From Nitrosomonas sp. (GTDB lineage: Bacteria; Pseudomonadota; Gammaproteobacteria; Burkholderiales; Nitrosomonadaceae), in the NCBI GenBank assembly GCA_021774055.1, contig JAJFJL010000210.1:1-37479 (forward strand): a DNA stretch of 37,479 nt. The letters are read 5' to 3'. Of the stretch, positions 16,333 through 25,018 are shown piece by piece. The translations under genes were made by a program, and so were the position numbers. How positions within the stretch are numbered: position 1 is the first letter of the stretch; each line of letters begins with the position of its first letter. The notes beneath the pieces are model-generated. The model saw nothing but the letters and a program-made list of their open reading frames with translations. It was not told the origin of the DNA and made no database searches.

Positions 16333-19332
16333 TCAACTGTTGTCGGATCTAGATTCTAATAATTCTTCGAATTTCTCAATTGGTAGTGGTTTGCTAAATA
16401 AATATCCTTGATAGACAGCGCACCCTTGATTCATAAGAATTTCTTGTTGTTCTTCTGTTTCTACACCTTCAGCAATAACACTTAGACCTAAGTTTTGTGC
16501 CATTGCAATGATAGTGCTTACAATTGATCTGTCGTTACTATCGAACACGATATCACGTACAAATGATTGGTCAATTTTTAACTGATTTAAAGGTAGTTGT
16601 TTGAGATATTGTAAAGATGAATAGCCAGTTCCAAAGTCATCTAATGAAAACTGGACACCGATAGTTTTTAATTTATTCATGGTTGTAATGGTGTCTTTAA
16701 CATTTTCTAATAACATGCTCTCGGTTAATTCTAGCTTAAGAAGTTCTGGTTTGATATCTGCTTGTTGTATGGCAGATTTAACTTGCTCCGCAAAATCAGT
16801 TTGGCGAAGTTGTTTAATACTCACATTCACAGATAAAACCAAATTACATGTTCGCATGTTTTTCTGCCATCTTTTTATTTGGCTGCAAGCAGTTCTAATA
16901 ACCCACTGCCCAATAGGCAATATCAAGCCTGTTTCTTCTGCAAGTGGAATAAATTTTATGGGAGACACTAAGCCACGTTCAGGGTGTTGCCAGCGTATTA
17001 GTGCTTCTACACCAACAGGATTATTTGAATCATCTACTTGAATTTGGTAATGCAAATGAAATTGCTTTTTATCCAGTGCCTTACGTAATTCAGACTCAAG
17101 CGATGAGCGGTCAAGAATTACATCTTGCATCTTTGGGTCAAAAAAACAAACCGCATTACGGCCAGATTTTTTGGCCTGGTACATAGCAATATCTGCCTGT
17201 TTTAATAATTCTTCGGTCGTATGTTGGTGACTATTAAATACAGCAATTCCGATACTGGAGCTACTGTGGTGTTCATGTTTATCAAATTGATAAGTCTGAC
17301 ATAAGCTGGTAAGAATTTTATTCGCAATATTTTTAACCAGTGTAGCTGATTCTATAGAGTTTCCGCTTAGTTCTTCCAATATTACAACAAACTCGTCGCC
17401 ACCAAAGCGAGACACGGTATCAGCTTCACGCACACAGGATGTCAGACGTTTTGCAACCTGTTTTAATAATTGATCACCGAAATCATGGCCAAGCGTGTCG
17501 TTTAGGTTCTTGAAATTATCCATATCAATAAACAACAACGCTCCATCCTGTTTGCTACGTGTGCTGGAAGCTAATGCATGATCAAGTCGATCAATTAGCA
17601 GGCGCCGATTAGGTAGCCCAGTAAGATGATCATAAAAGGCTAAGTTTTTAATTTCTTCCTCAGCAGCCTTGTGTGTTGAAATATCAGCTAATGTTGCAAC
17701 ATAATTAATGATGTTATTGTTTTTATCTTTTACTGAGGTAATAGAGAGAGACTGTGGATAGATTCCACCATTTTTGTTTTTATTATAAAGTTCACCACGC
17801 CAACTTCCTGTAGAATTAATGGCATCCCACATAGCCATATAAAAGTTTTTATCTTGTAAGCCAGAACTAAGTATTTTCGGGGTTTTTCCATAGACATCTT
17901 CAGCTGTATAACCAGTGATGTTAGTGAAGGCGCTATTTACACGGAGAATGACTTTGGCGGCATCAGTGATCATCATTCCTTCTTTTGCTTCAAAGGCAGT
18001 AGCTGCAACACGTAAATCATGTTCAGTTGCTTTGTGCTCAGTGATATCAATCATAATGCCACGTATCCATCGTGGCGCGTTATTTTCAATTACCACATTA
18101 ACAATATCTCGCAACCAAATGGTGCGGCCATCGTGTGTAATAAAACGATATTCAAAGTTATGCGGCTCTTTTTGTTTTGTACAACTCATGCAAAATGTAG
18201 GTGCCCAGACCTGGTCATCAGGGTGTATATGCTTTACCCAGAACCCAGGTTTCATCCAATCTTCTATTGGATAACCGAATAGGCGTTCTGCTTGTTTGCT
18301 TACAAAGGTAAAGTTAAATGTGGTTGCGTCTGCTTCCCATACAATCCCATCAGTAGAATCCACTAAATCACTAAATCGTTGGTTTAAAATATTAGTTTCT
18401 TTATTTACTCGTTTAATTGTATTGACATAGATCGCTAGAATCATTCCAACCATAGACAAAATAAGCATAAACAACCAGTAATTTTTAAGATTTGCAGTGC
18501 TAATTTCATCAGCAAAAAAACCAACTTCATAATACGCACCCCATAATGCTTGGATTGCAATCATCAGTAGGACGAACGTTGTGCCATAAATTCCAAGTAG
18601 TATTGACACCCAAGTAACACAAAAAAACATAATATAGGCTCTGGGTACGTTGCTAACATTCTCATAAAAATAACCAAAGAAAATAATTTGTCCTGCAATA
18701 AATGTTAATGTGATCAGTAATGTTGCAATAATTAATTGTTTTGCATCTAATGTAATGTTTTTTTCTTGCCAGAAGGCTAGTATAAAAGGCGTTACTAAAA
18801 CTACGCCAAGTGCATCACCCATCCACCAATGTAGTACATTAGCAAGATAATCAGCAGGGCTAATAATGCCTGCTGAAAATAAGGCTAATGCACCAATAAT
18901 TGCACCTGAAATAGTGGCAACACCTGCGCCTAACACAATTAACCGCAAGTAATCTGGCAGGGCATGTAAAAATAGGATAGATTTGGAGTTGCGTGTAAGT
19001 AGCCAAGCACCTAAAAAAGCCTCAAGTGTTTGCGCTAAGGTCATGCCGCCAATTGCCCAAAATGAATCAAGGAATAGAGTATTTAGTAGTAATGAGCCGG
19101 ACAATATTCCCCAAACATAGTGTTTACCACCAATAAGTAGTACTGCCAAGGCTAAACCACTACCCGGCCAAATAGCACTAACAATGCCTTGACTGGTGAA
19201 ATAGCGATGAATGATGATGCCAAGCGCCAGGTAAAGCACGGCAACACTTAATTGTTTTATAAATTTTATAGGAATATCTAAATTCAGCATGTTGCTTGTC
19301 ATTAATTTATTATAGTTATTATCTTTGTTCAC
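16333..19332 (-). CDS. MASE1-PAS-PAS-GGDEF-EAL cyclic-di-GMP signalling protein
   Basis: The protein of 999 residues begins with an eight-helix membrane sensor of the MASE1 type (about 25-310, with AIWPGSGLALAVLL and WWMGDALGVVLVTP). Two PAS domains follow, with HIHPDDQ and ITGYTAEDVYGKTP. The GGDEF domain (about 570-735) contains FYDHLTGLPNRR, an intact GGDEF and an RxxD inhibitory site (READ) five residues before it. The EAL domain (about 745-990) has intact VEALIRW, SVNVS, ELTES, DDFGTGYSSL, LKIDQSF and AEGVE. Both cyclase and phosphodiesterase activities look possible. CMSCTKQ in the first PAS contains a Cys-x-x-Cys pair. MASE1 ligands are largely unknown. Confidence 0.93.
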   Translation of the reverse strand: MNKDNNYNKLMTSNMLNLDIPIKFIKQLSVAVLYLALGIIIHRYFTSQGIVSAIWPGSGLALAVLLIGGKHYVWGILSGSLLLNTLFLDSFWAIGGMTLAQTLEAFLGAWLLTRNSKSILFLHALPDYLRLIVLGAGVATISGAIIGALALFSAGIISPADYLANVLHWWMGDALGVVLVTPFILAFWQEKNITLDAKQLIIATLLITLTFIAGQIIFFGYFYENVSNVPRAYIMFFCVTWVSILLGIYGTTFVLLMIAIQALWGAYYEVGFFADEISTANLKNYWLFMLILSMVGMILAIYVNTIKRVNKETNILNQRFSDLVDSTDGIVWEADATTFNFTFVSKQAERLFGYPIEDWMKPGFWVKHIHPDDQVWAPTFCMSCTKQKEPHNFEYRFITHDGRTIWLRDIVNVVIENNAPRWIRGIMIDITEHKATEHDLRVAATAFEAKEGMMITDAAKVILRVNSAFTNITGYTAEDVYGKTPKILSSGLQDKNFYMAMWDAINSTGSWRGELYNKNKNGGIYPQSLSITSVKDKNNNIINYVATLADISTHKAAEEEIKNLAFYDHLTGLPNRRLLIDRLDHALASSTRSKQDGALLFIDMDNFKNLNDTLGHDFGDQLLKQVAKRLTSCVREADTVSRFGGDEFVVILEELSGNSIESATLVKNIANKILTSLCQTYQFDKHEHHSSSSIGIAVFNSHQHTTEELLKQADIAMYQAKKSGRNAVCFFDPKMQDVILDRSSLESELRKALDKKQFHLHYQIQVDDSNNPVGVEALIRWQHPERGLVSPIKFIPLAEETGLILPIGQWVIRTACSQIKRWQKNMRTCNLVLSVNVSIKQLRQTDFAEQVKSAIQQADIKPELLKLELTESMLLENVKDTITTMNKLKTIGVQFSLDDFGTGYSSLQYLKQLPLNQLKIDQSFVRDIVFDSNDRSIVSTIIAMAQNLGLSVIAEGVETEEQQEILMNQGCAVYQGYLFSKPLPIEKFEELLESRSDNS

Positions 19333-19543
19333 TCTTACTCAGACTCTAATAAAAACCACGCCCAAACAATTCTTGATTATCCTTGAGTTGTAACATATGC
19401 AGGTACCAATTAATTACTTTGCCAAGAAATAATATAAAAACATATTAGCTAATGGTTCGATAATTTGCTGGATCGCCTATCGTTAGATAAATATGCTTGA
19501 TAATACTATAAAAAAATTCATTGTTTAAATTGCCTTTAATAAT

Positions 19544-20341
19544 ATGATTAATAGAAATAGACTTCTGTTCTTTTTGTTTTTATTTACATTATTTATTACA
19601 AATGCAAATGCATTTGATTGGTCTATTAATGAGTTACATTATCAATATGGAAAACTTGACACACCAAATTTTGCTGGTGGTGGATCTGCGAATACGCAAG
19701 TCTTAACTTTCCAACATGCGAGCGGCTGGACTTATGGAGATACTTTTTTGTTTGTTGATTACTTAAATGATGATGAAACTGATAATTTTAATGATGGAGA
19801 TTTGTACGGGGAGCTTTATTTAAATTTTAGTTTGAACAAGATCATTAAAAAAAAATTTAGATTTGGTCCTATTCAAGATGTTGGTATCTTATTTGGTCTG
19901 AATGCCGGGGATAAGGCTAAAGTTCTAAAGTATCTTCCTGGCATGCGTTTGAGCTGGGATATCCCTGGCTTCACTTTTCTTAATACCGATTTCACTGCTT
20001 ATATTGACGATAGTGCGGGCCTTAGTAATGGTGGTGCACCATCAGAGGACAACAGTTTTTTGATTGATTTAAATGCTGCTTATCCAATCGTATTTGGTGG
20101 CCATATATTCAATATACAGGGACACGTAGAATATATTGGAAAACGGAAAAATGAATTAGGTTTTGAAGTGTCAGATTGGTTGCTATCACAAATACAGTTT
20201 CGCTATGACCTTGGCAACCTACTTTATGGAAAAAGCAATCATTTATTTACCGGGATAGAATGGCAATTTTGGTTAAATAAACTTGGTGATAAGAAAACAG
20301 ATGAAAATGCGGTGCAAGCGTTAGTTGTCTGGCGTTTTTAG
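19544..20341 (+). CDS. Tsx-like outer-membrane channel protein
   Basis: A 265-residue outer-membrane protein. Residues 1-23 are a hydrophobic signal peptide ending TNANA before FDW. The mature part begins DWSINELHYQYGKLDTP and continues with LTFQHASGWTYGDTFLFVDY, the typical N-terminal strand pattern of the nucleoside-specific channel family (Channel_Tsx). It ends in Phe (VVWRF), as expected for assembly by the Bam machinery. Tsx passes nucleosides across the outer membrane in enterics; substrate here is unproven. It precedes the Rh ammonium channel gene but is separated by a terminator-like hairpin. Confidence 0.75.
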   Translation: MINRNRLLFFLFLFTLFITNANAFDWSINELHYQYGKLDTPNFAGGGSANTQVLTFQHASGWTYGDTFLFVDYLNDDETDNFNDGDLYGELYLNFSLNKIIKKKFRFGPIQDVGILFGLNAGDKAKVLKYLPGMRLSWDIPGFTFLNTDFTAYIDDSAGLSNGGAPSEDNSFLIDLNAAYPIVFGGHIFNIQGHVEYIGKRKNELGFEVSDWLLSQIQFRYDLGNLLYGKSNHLFTGIEWQFWLNKLGDKKTDENAVQALVVWRF

Positions 20342-20362
20342 TTTATTTAGTTTTAACAATTC

Positions 20363-20421
20363 TAAAATTCTTTTTTTCACCATAAAGACTATGAAGAAAT
20401 TTATTGTAAAAAAGAATTTTA
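20363..20421. terminator. AT-rich hairpin after the Tsx-like gene
   Basis: TAAAATTCTTTTTT (20363-20376) and AAAAAAGAATTTTA (20408-20421) are a perfect 14-bp inverted repeat around a 31-nt loop. It starts 22 bases after the stop codon. It could terminate transcription and separates this gene from the ammonium channel gene. Confidence 0.4.
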
Positions 20422-20526
20422 AATAGATATTAATAGATACTTAAAAATAACACACAAACTCAATATATTCAAATAATTACCATTAATGGCAAAGCTTAAG
20501 ATTAATAATTATAAGTTACATTCGGT

Positions 20527-20554
20527 TTGACACTATTGTGTTGGTGGTTATTAA
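20527..20554 (+). promoter_or_regulatory. Possible sigma-70 promoter of the Rh ammonium channel gene
   Basis: TTGACA at 20527-20532 is followed after 16 bases by TATTAA (20549-20554), a moderate match to the -10 hexamer. The gene start at 20612 has an AAGGAAG ribosome binding site about nine bases upstream. The assignment is from consensus only. Confidence 0.35.
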
Positions 20555-20611
20555 GGTTCACACTTGCGCCTGGGGAAACCCTAATTAACCACTAACATAA
20601 GGAAGAATCAA

Positions 20612-21910
20612 ATGAAAAAAAGTCTTAGTTTGACGCTGCTAAGTATAGCGAGTCTGTTTTTTCTAAGTTTCAGCGGCTGGGTGAGTGCCGCTGAACCTTT
20701 GAGTGAAGCTCGCGTTGTATCCCAGTACAACTACATCATGCATATTATGGCCATGCTGTTAATTGGTTTTGGTTTTCTCATGGTATTCGTGCGACGCTAC
20801 GGTTTTGGTGCAATTACCGGAACCTACCTAGTTGTTGCTGTAAGTATTCCACTTTATATCACATTACGTGCTCACGGTATTATGGGCCATCATCTTGACC
20901 CACATACCCTAGATGCGCTACTTTTTGCTGAACTAGCTGCTGCTACAGCATTAATTGCGATGGGAGCGGTGCTTGGTCGCCTACGAGTATTTCAGTATAC
21001 TTTGCTAGCATTATTCGTGGTTCCACTTTATTTGTTAAACGAATGGATCGTGTTAGATAATGCCTTTGGTTTAACCGACGGATTTCAAGACACCGCTGGA
21101 TCAATCGTTATCCATGCTTTCGGTGCTTATTTCGGTTTAGCTATGTCTGTAGTATTGACCACAGCACATCAACGTAGCAAGCCAATTGAATCAGATGCAA
21201 CTTCAGATCGTTTTGCTATGCTAGGATCAATGGTCTTATGGTTATTCTGGCCTAGTTTTGCAACTGCTCTGGTACCACTCGAGCATATGCCACAAACAGT
21301 TGTCAACACAATCTTAGCGCTAAGTGGTGCAACTATTGCTACTTATTTCGTAAGCACCATGGTTAATAAACGCAAAACATCAATGGTTGACATGGCAAAT
21401 GCTGCCTTAGCCGGTGGTGTTGCGATCGGTTCAGTCTGCGATATCGTTGATCCATTAGGTGCATTTACTATCGGTTTATTAGCAGGTTCAATCTCTGTAC
21501 TTGGCTACCGCTTCCTTCTCCCACTATTGGAAAAAGCCAGAATTTTCGATACCTGTGGTGTTCATAATTTACATGGCCTACCAGGATTAATGGGTGGTTT
21601 AAGTGCACTGCTATTAGTACCAGGTATTGCAGGTGCCCAACTTACCGGTATCGGCATTACTCTAGGCATTGCTATTGTCGGAGGACTGGTCGCTGGTGCA
21701 TTAATCCGAATAACTGGCACCACCAAAGAGCCTTATGAGGATAGTGTTGAGTTTACACATACCGGTGGACCTGAAGTTGAAACTGATAATGTTGTTGCAA
21801 CATTACAAGCTAGAATTGAGGCGTTAGAAAATAATGCTGCTGCAACAGCTGCATCTACCGGAGCGTCAAATATCAGCGCTACTGTAGAAAAAGCACAACC
21901 TAGCACATAA
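20612..21910 (+). CDS. rh50: Rh-type ammonium/ammonia channel (Rh50-like)
   Basis: This is a 432-residue Amt/Mep/Rh protein with a cleavable signal sequence (about 1-26, ending VSAA) and about eleven membrane helices. It belongs to the Rhesus branch: DTAGSIVIHAFGAYFGL contains the Rh signature, the conserved Asp160 and pore His168. DTCGVHNLHGLPGLMGG supplies the second pore histidine (His318). Such proteins conduct NH3 or NH4+ across the cytoplasmic membrane; in Nitrosomonas europaea the Rh50 protein is the known ammonium channel. The C-terminal 60 residues are hydrophilic and Ala/Thr-rich. No glnK lies next to it, in contrast to most bacterial amtB genes. Confidence 0.93.
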   Translation: MKKSLSLTLLSIASLFFLSFSGWVSAAEPLSEARVVSQYNYIMHIMAMLLIGFGFLMVFVRRYGFGAITGTYLVVAVSIPLYITLRAHGIMGHHLDPHTLDALLFAELAAATALIAMGAVLGRLRVFQYTLLALFVVPLYLLNEWIVLDNAFGLTDGFQDTAGSIVIHAFGAYFGLAMSVVLTTAHQRSKPIESDATSDRFAMLGSMVLWLFWPSFATALVPLEHMPQTVVNTILALSGATIATYFVSTMVNKRKTSMVDMANAALAGGVAIGSVCDIVDPLGAFTIGLLAGSISVLGYRFLLPLLEKARIFDTCGVHNLHGLPGLMGGLSALLLVPGIAGAQLTGIGITLGIAIVGGLVAGALIRITGTTKEPYEDSVEFTHTGGPEVETDNVVATLQARIEALENNAAATAASTGASNISATVEKAQPST

Positions 21911-21927
21911 TTTTTTTATGGCTAAAT

Positions 21928-21954
21928 CCGCCAACCTGATAATTTGGTTGGCGG
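21928..21954 (+). terminator. Hairpin after the Rh ammonium channel gene
   Basis: CCGCCAACC (21928-21936) and GGTTGGCGG (21946-21954) form a perfect 9-bp GC-rich stem with a 9-nt loop, 18 bases after the stop codon. It is followed by CATTTGTATTTT, a weak T-tract. A second perfect hairpin follows at 21968-21993. Confidence 0.6.
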
Positions 21955-21967
21955 CATTTGTATTTTA

Positions 21968-21993
21968 GCATCCTTCATATTTATGAAGGATGC
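21968..21993. repeat. 12-bp palindromic hairpin GCATCCTTCATA
   Basis: GCATCCTTCATA (21968-21979) pairs perfectly with TATGAAGGATGC (21982-21993) across a two-base loop. The right arm plus CTCT recurs as a 16-nt identical stretch at 34252-34267, so it may be a dispersed repeat rather than a terminator. The remainder of 21911-22311 holds only the family B repeat at 22197. Confidence 0.45.
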
Positions 21994-22196
21994 CTCTATT
22001 GCACTATCTTTACGGGTATTATTTGCAAATCAACTTGCTGGCATTAAACTGTGCTGTAAAAATTATTCGCCTATCAAAGTGGTAATTATCACATACACAA
22101 GCTATTAACTTTAGTATCTTAAAAGTAGCAATTTTAGTTGAAATGGTGAAAATCCAGATTGACAAAAATGCTATTTATTTGCGGTGTATCTTTGTA

Positions 22197-22277
22197 CCTA
22201 GACCCTGCAAGTAATCATGCATATAGTGTGTAACAAATTGTTGTGCAAAATATGTATGATCACTTGCAGGATCTAGG
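22197..22277. repeat. Family B palindromic repeat, short form (81 bp)
   Basis: The ends CCTAGACCCTGCAAGTAATC and (reverse complement) CCTAGATCCTGCAAGTGATC bound an 81-bp element; CTAG on both sides is the likely target duplication. It ends 34 nt before the comEA-like start. A right-half remnant of the same family is visible at about 22636-22684, downstream of that gene. Confidence 0.62.
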
Positions 22278-22311
22278 TTGTGATTTATATTTTTGATAAA
22301 GGGGTGAAATT

Positions 22312-22584
22312 ATGAGCAAGCTGTTTTTGATTGCTGTTATGTTGTTTGCGTTATTAGGAATTGCTAATGCAGAGACAAATATTAATACCGCTTCACAGTC
22401 TGAACTTGAGCTACTTCAAGGGGTTGGTCCAGTAAAAGCGCGTTCAATTGTTGATTATCGTAAGAATAATGGACTGTTTCAGTCTAAAGATGATTTAATG
22501 GAAGTTGATGGAATTGGTGCTGGCACGCTCAATAGATTACGTGATGATATAACGGTTGGTACTGTTGTTGAGCAGAATAAATAA
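22312..22584 (+). CDS. ComEA-like helix-hairpin-helix DNA-binding protein
   Basis: This 90-residue protein has an N-terminal signal peptide (1-20, ending IANA) and then one double helix-hairpin-helix domain: INTASQSELELLQGVGPVKA, IVDYRKNNGLFQSKDDLMEV and DGIGAGTLNRL. This is the short ComEA family; ComEA binds incoming DNA in the periplasm during natural transformation. Short family members are also common in bacteria without proven competence, so uptake of DNA is an inference. The start has AAGGGGTG at good spacing. No other competence gene is in the window. Confidence 0.85.
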   Translation: MSKLFLIAVMLFALLGIANAETNINTASQSELELLQGVGPVKARSIVDYRKNNGLFQSKDDLMEVDGIGAGTLNRLRDDITVGTVVEQNK

Positions 22585-22599
22585 TTAACAAAGAGTAAG

Positions 22600-22618
22600 C
22601 CACCGGCTCTGCCGGTGG
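22600..22618 (+). terminator. GC-rich hairpin after the comEA-like gene
   Basis: CCACCGGC (22600-22607) and GCCGGTGG (22611-22618) form a perfect 8-bp stem with a TCT loop, 15 bases after the stop codon. There is no T-run, so termination would be weak or factor-assisted. Confidence 0.4.
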
Positions 22619-22711
22619 AAATATAGCAAACTTTATGAAATAATCTATTGCGCAGTATATGTACGAAAACCTGCAAGACCCAGGTTTAAGATTATTTTTT
22701 TCATTGCGCTA

Positions 22712-22870
22712 AAGAACGCACATGAAATAAATTAGGTAACTAGCTTTGTATTCAAGCCCATCTTCTGCGTTATGTAAACAGTTGCATAGCCGTGCTATGC
22801 GCCTGTTTACACGCTTTGAATATGAACATAAATCCTGCGATAGTTGCCTAATTTATTCCATGCACATTCC
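22712..22870. repeat. Palindromic MITE-like element, family A, copy 3
   Basis: The left end AGAACGCACATGAAATAAAT and the reverse complement of the right end (ATTTATTCCATGCACATTC) are inverted repeats, and the interior shares the centre GCATAGCCGTGCTATGCGCC with copy 1. CTAA flanks both sides. It ends a few bases from the stop codon of the YheS-like gene (22879), as copy 1 does at exbD. Confidence 0.68.
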
Positions 22871-22878
22871 TAAGAACT

Positions 22879-24729
22879 TTACTCCATAGCCATTTCCAAC
22901 TCCAACCAGTTTTCTTCTAGTTCCGCTATTTTTTGCTCTAGCTGCATATGGTTACTATTAAGTTGATTAATGTCATCGCGCGTACGGTTGGTATAGGTAG
23001 TTGGATCAGCTAATTGGCGGTTTACAGCGGCTAACTCTGCTTGAGTAAGCTTTAATGTTGATTCAAGCTTACTTTGCTTAGCCAGCAGTTGCTTTTTATT
23101 TGGCTTAGCAATGGTTTTCTGACGTGGTTTTGCTACTTGAATAGAGGCTTCTGCCATACTGCTGCGTTGAGCGTCAATCCAGGCTCGATAATCATCCAAG
23201 TCACCGTCAAATAAACCGGCTTCGCCATTGGCAATTAGCCATAATTCATCGGCAACTGCACGAATCAAACTACGATCATGCGAAACTAATACAACAGCAC
23301 CAGCGTATTCTTCTAATGCTAATGTCAGGGCATCTCGCATATCTAAATCAAGATGATTGGTTGGCTCGTCCAATAATAATAGATGCGGTTTTTGCCAGGC
23401 TAATAGCGCTAATGCTAAACGGCTTTTTTCGCCGCCTGAGAAACTAGACACTGGACGATCTTCACTATTTCCGGCTAGCCCAAAGCGGCCTAAAAAATTA
23501 CGCAAGGTTAATTCTGTTTCTTTAGGTGCTAACTGCTGCAATTGTTGTAGTGGTGTGGCAGCTTTATCTAGATTTTCTAATTGATGCTGCGCAAAATAAC
23601 CAATGCGAATATCTGGTGCAATTTCTAGACAACCAGTCGTAGGTTTTATTTCGCCAGTTAATAATTTGATGAAGGTTGATTTCCCCGCACCATTTGGGCC
23701 TAATAATGCAATTCGTGCGCCCGCTTGCAAAACCAGATTAATTCGCTGGAATAATAGATTCTTTGTATCATAACCGAAACTTATATCTTTAACTCGCAAC
23801 AGGACATCAGGGCTACGTTCTGGTGCGTCTATCTGTAATTGGAAGTGACCATCTTCGGTTTGTACAGGTGCCACACGAACCAATCGTTCCAATGCTTTAA
23901 TTCGACTTTGCGCTTGCTTTGCTTTAGTTGCTTTAGCACGAAAACGTCGTACAAAATCTTCCATGTGGGAGATTTTCTTTTGCTGTTGTTGAAACGCCTT
24001 AGTTTGCTGCATTTCTCGTTCAGACCTGGTGCGTTCAAAGTCATCATAATTACCAGTGTAGCAATCAATTTTTAGCTGAGTGATATAAGCGATACGTGTA
24101 GCACAGGCATTAAGAAATTCTCGGTCATGTGAAACTAGTATTATGCTACCTGGATAGTTTGCTAGGTATTGTTCTAACCAAATGATGGCCTCTAAATCTA
24201 GGTGATTAGTTGGCTCATCCAGTAACAATAGGTCGGCTCTGTGCATTAAGGCGCGCGCCAGGTTTAAGCGCATACGCCAGCCACCAGAAAAACTTGCTAC
24301 CGAATTTTCTAATACTTGGTTACTAAAACCCAGGCCATTCAATAACTGAGCAGCACGAGCGCGAGCAACATAGCCGTTAATCGCTTCATAGCGATGTTGC
24401 GCCTCAAACCAGGCGCTATCATGTACCTCAAGTGCAAGCTTTTTTTCTAATTGGCGTAACTCAATATCACCATCCAAAACAAATTCTAAGGCAGGTTGGT
24501 CTGAACTAATAATTTCTTGTTCGACAAACGCGATTGTTTTGCCGGATTGTAATGCGACCTCGCCGCTTTCTGGCTTAACTTTTCCGCGAATCAATTTAAA
24601 TAAAGTTGATTTTCCGCAGCCATTCTTGCCAATTAAGCCAACACGTTGATTATCAAATACTTGTAGATTAATGTCTTGAAGTAGCGGTACACCTCCCATC
24701 AGGTAGGTTAAATTTTGAATATTTAGCAT
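22879..24729 (-). CDS. yheS: ABC-F ATPase, YheS-like
   Basis: The protein of 616 residues has two ABC domains and no membrane helices. Domain 1 has GKNGCGKST, FSGGWRMRLNLARAL and LLLDEPTNHLDLEAIIWLE. The linker contains RFRAKATKAKQAQSRIKALE, the ABC-F interdomain arm that reaches the ribosomal P-site region. Domain 2 has GPNGAGKST, FSGGEKSRLALALLAWQ and LLLDEPTNHLDLDMRDAL. A lysine-rich coiled coil (about 545-616) closes the protein. The sequence resembles E. coli YheS along its whole length rather than Uup or EttA. ABC-F proteins act on stalled or blocked ribosomes; the exact role of YheS types is less clear. Confidence 0.9.
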   Translation of the reverse strand: MLNIQNLTYLMGGVPLLQDINLQVFDNQRVGLIGKNGCGKSTLFKLIRGKVKPESGEVALQSGKTIAFVEQEIISSDQPALEFVLDGDIELRQLEKKLALEVHDSAWFEAQHRYEAINGYVARARAAQLLNGLGFSNQVLENSVASFSGGWRMRLNLARALMHRADLLLLDEPTNHLDLEAIIWLEQYLANYPGSIILVSHDREFLNACATRIAYITQLKIDCYTGNYDDFERTRSEREMQQTKAFQQQQKKISHMEDFVRRFRAKATKAKQAQSRIKALERLVRVAPVQTEDGHFQLQIDAPERSPDVLLRVKDISFGYDTKNLLFQRINLVLQAGARIALLGPNGAGKSTFIKLLTGEIKPTTGCLEIAPDIRIGYFAQHQLENLDKAATPLQQLQQLAPKETELTLRNFLGRFGLAGNSEDRPVSSFSGGEKSRLALALLAWQKPHLLLLDEPTNHLDLDMRDALTLALEEYAGAVVLVSHDRSLIRAVADELWLIANGEAGLFDGDLDDYRAWIDAQRSSMAEASIQVAKPRQKTIAKPNKKQLLAKQSKLESTLKLTQAELAAVNRQLADPTTYTNRTRDDINQLNSNHMQLEQKIAELEENWLELEMAME

Positions 24730-24777
24730 GGCGCGATGATAGCAGATACCGGTAGCGACTCTAAATGAATAATGTTA

Positions 24778-24938
24778 CCTAGATCCTGCAAGTGATCATG
24801 CATGTAGTGTGTAATAAATTGTCTCATAGAGTGAATTTTATTTTGTGCAGGATACTTATTAATATTCCCAAAGCATAAAATTTGCTATATTAAACAATCT
24901 GTTGCGCAAAATGCGCATGACCACTTGCAGGATCTAGG
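24778..24938. repeat. Family B palindromic MITE, long form (161 bp)
   Basis: The ends CCTAGATCCTGCAAGTGATC and (reverse complement) CCTAGATCCTGCAAGTGGTC bound a 161-bp noncoding element that can fold as a hairpin. CTAG occurs at both outer ends. It lies between the divergent YheS-like gene and aroA, where both promoters would be expected. Confidence 0.66.
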
Positions 24939-25018
24939 TGTTAATGGTGTCTGTTAAATATTCATCTACTTAAGGTTCTAATAGGCTATGATTACTGGCT
25001 TTGCATGGCTATCAAATA

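Noticed and set aside
19333-19543. Possible small RNA or regulatory element ahead of the Tsx-like gene
   Set aside because: AT-rich sequence without a clear hairpin, promoter pair or repeat copy.
23829-24075. Frames of 78-79 codons on both strands inside the YheS-like gene
   Set aside because: Shadows of the ABC-F coding region, which has full family motifs along its length.
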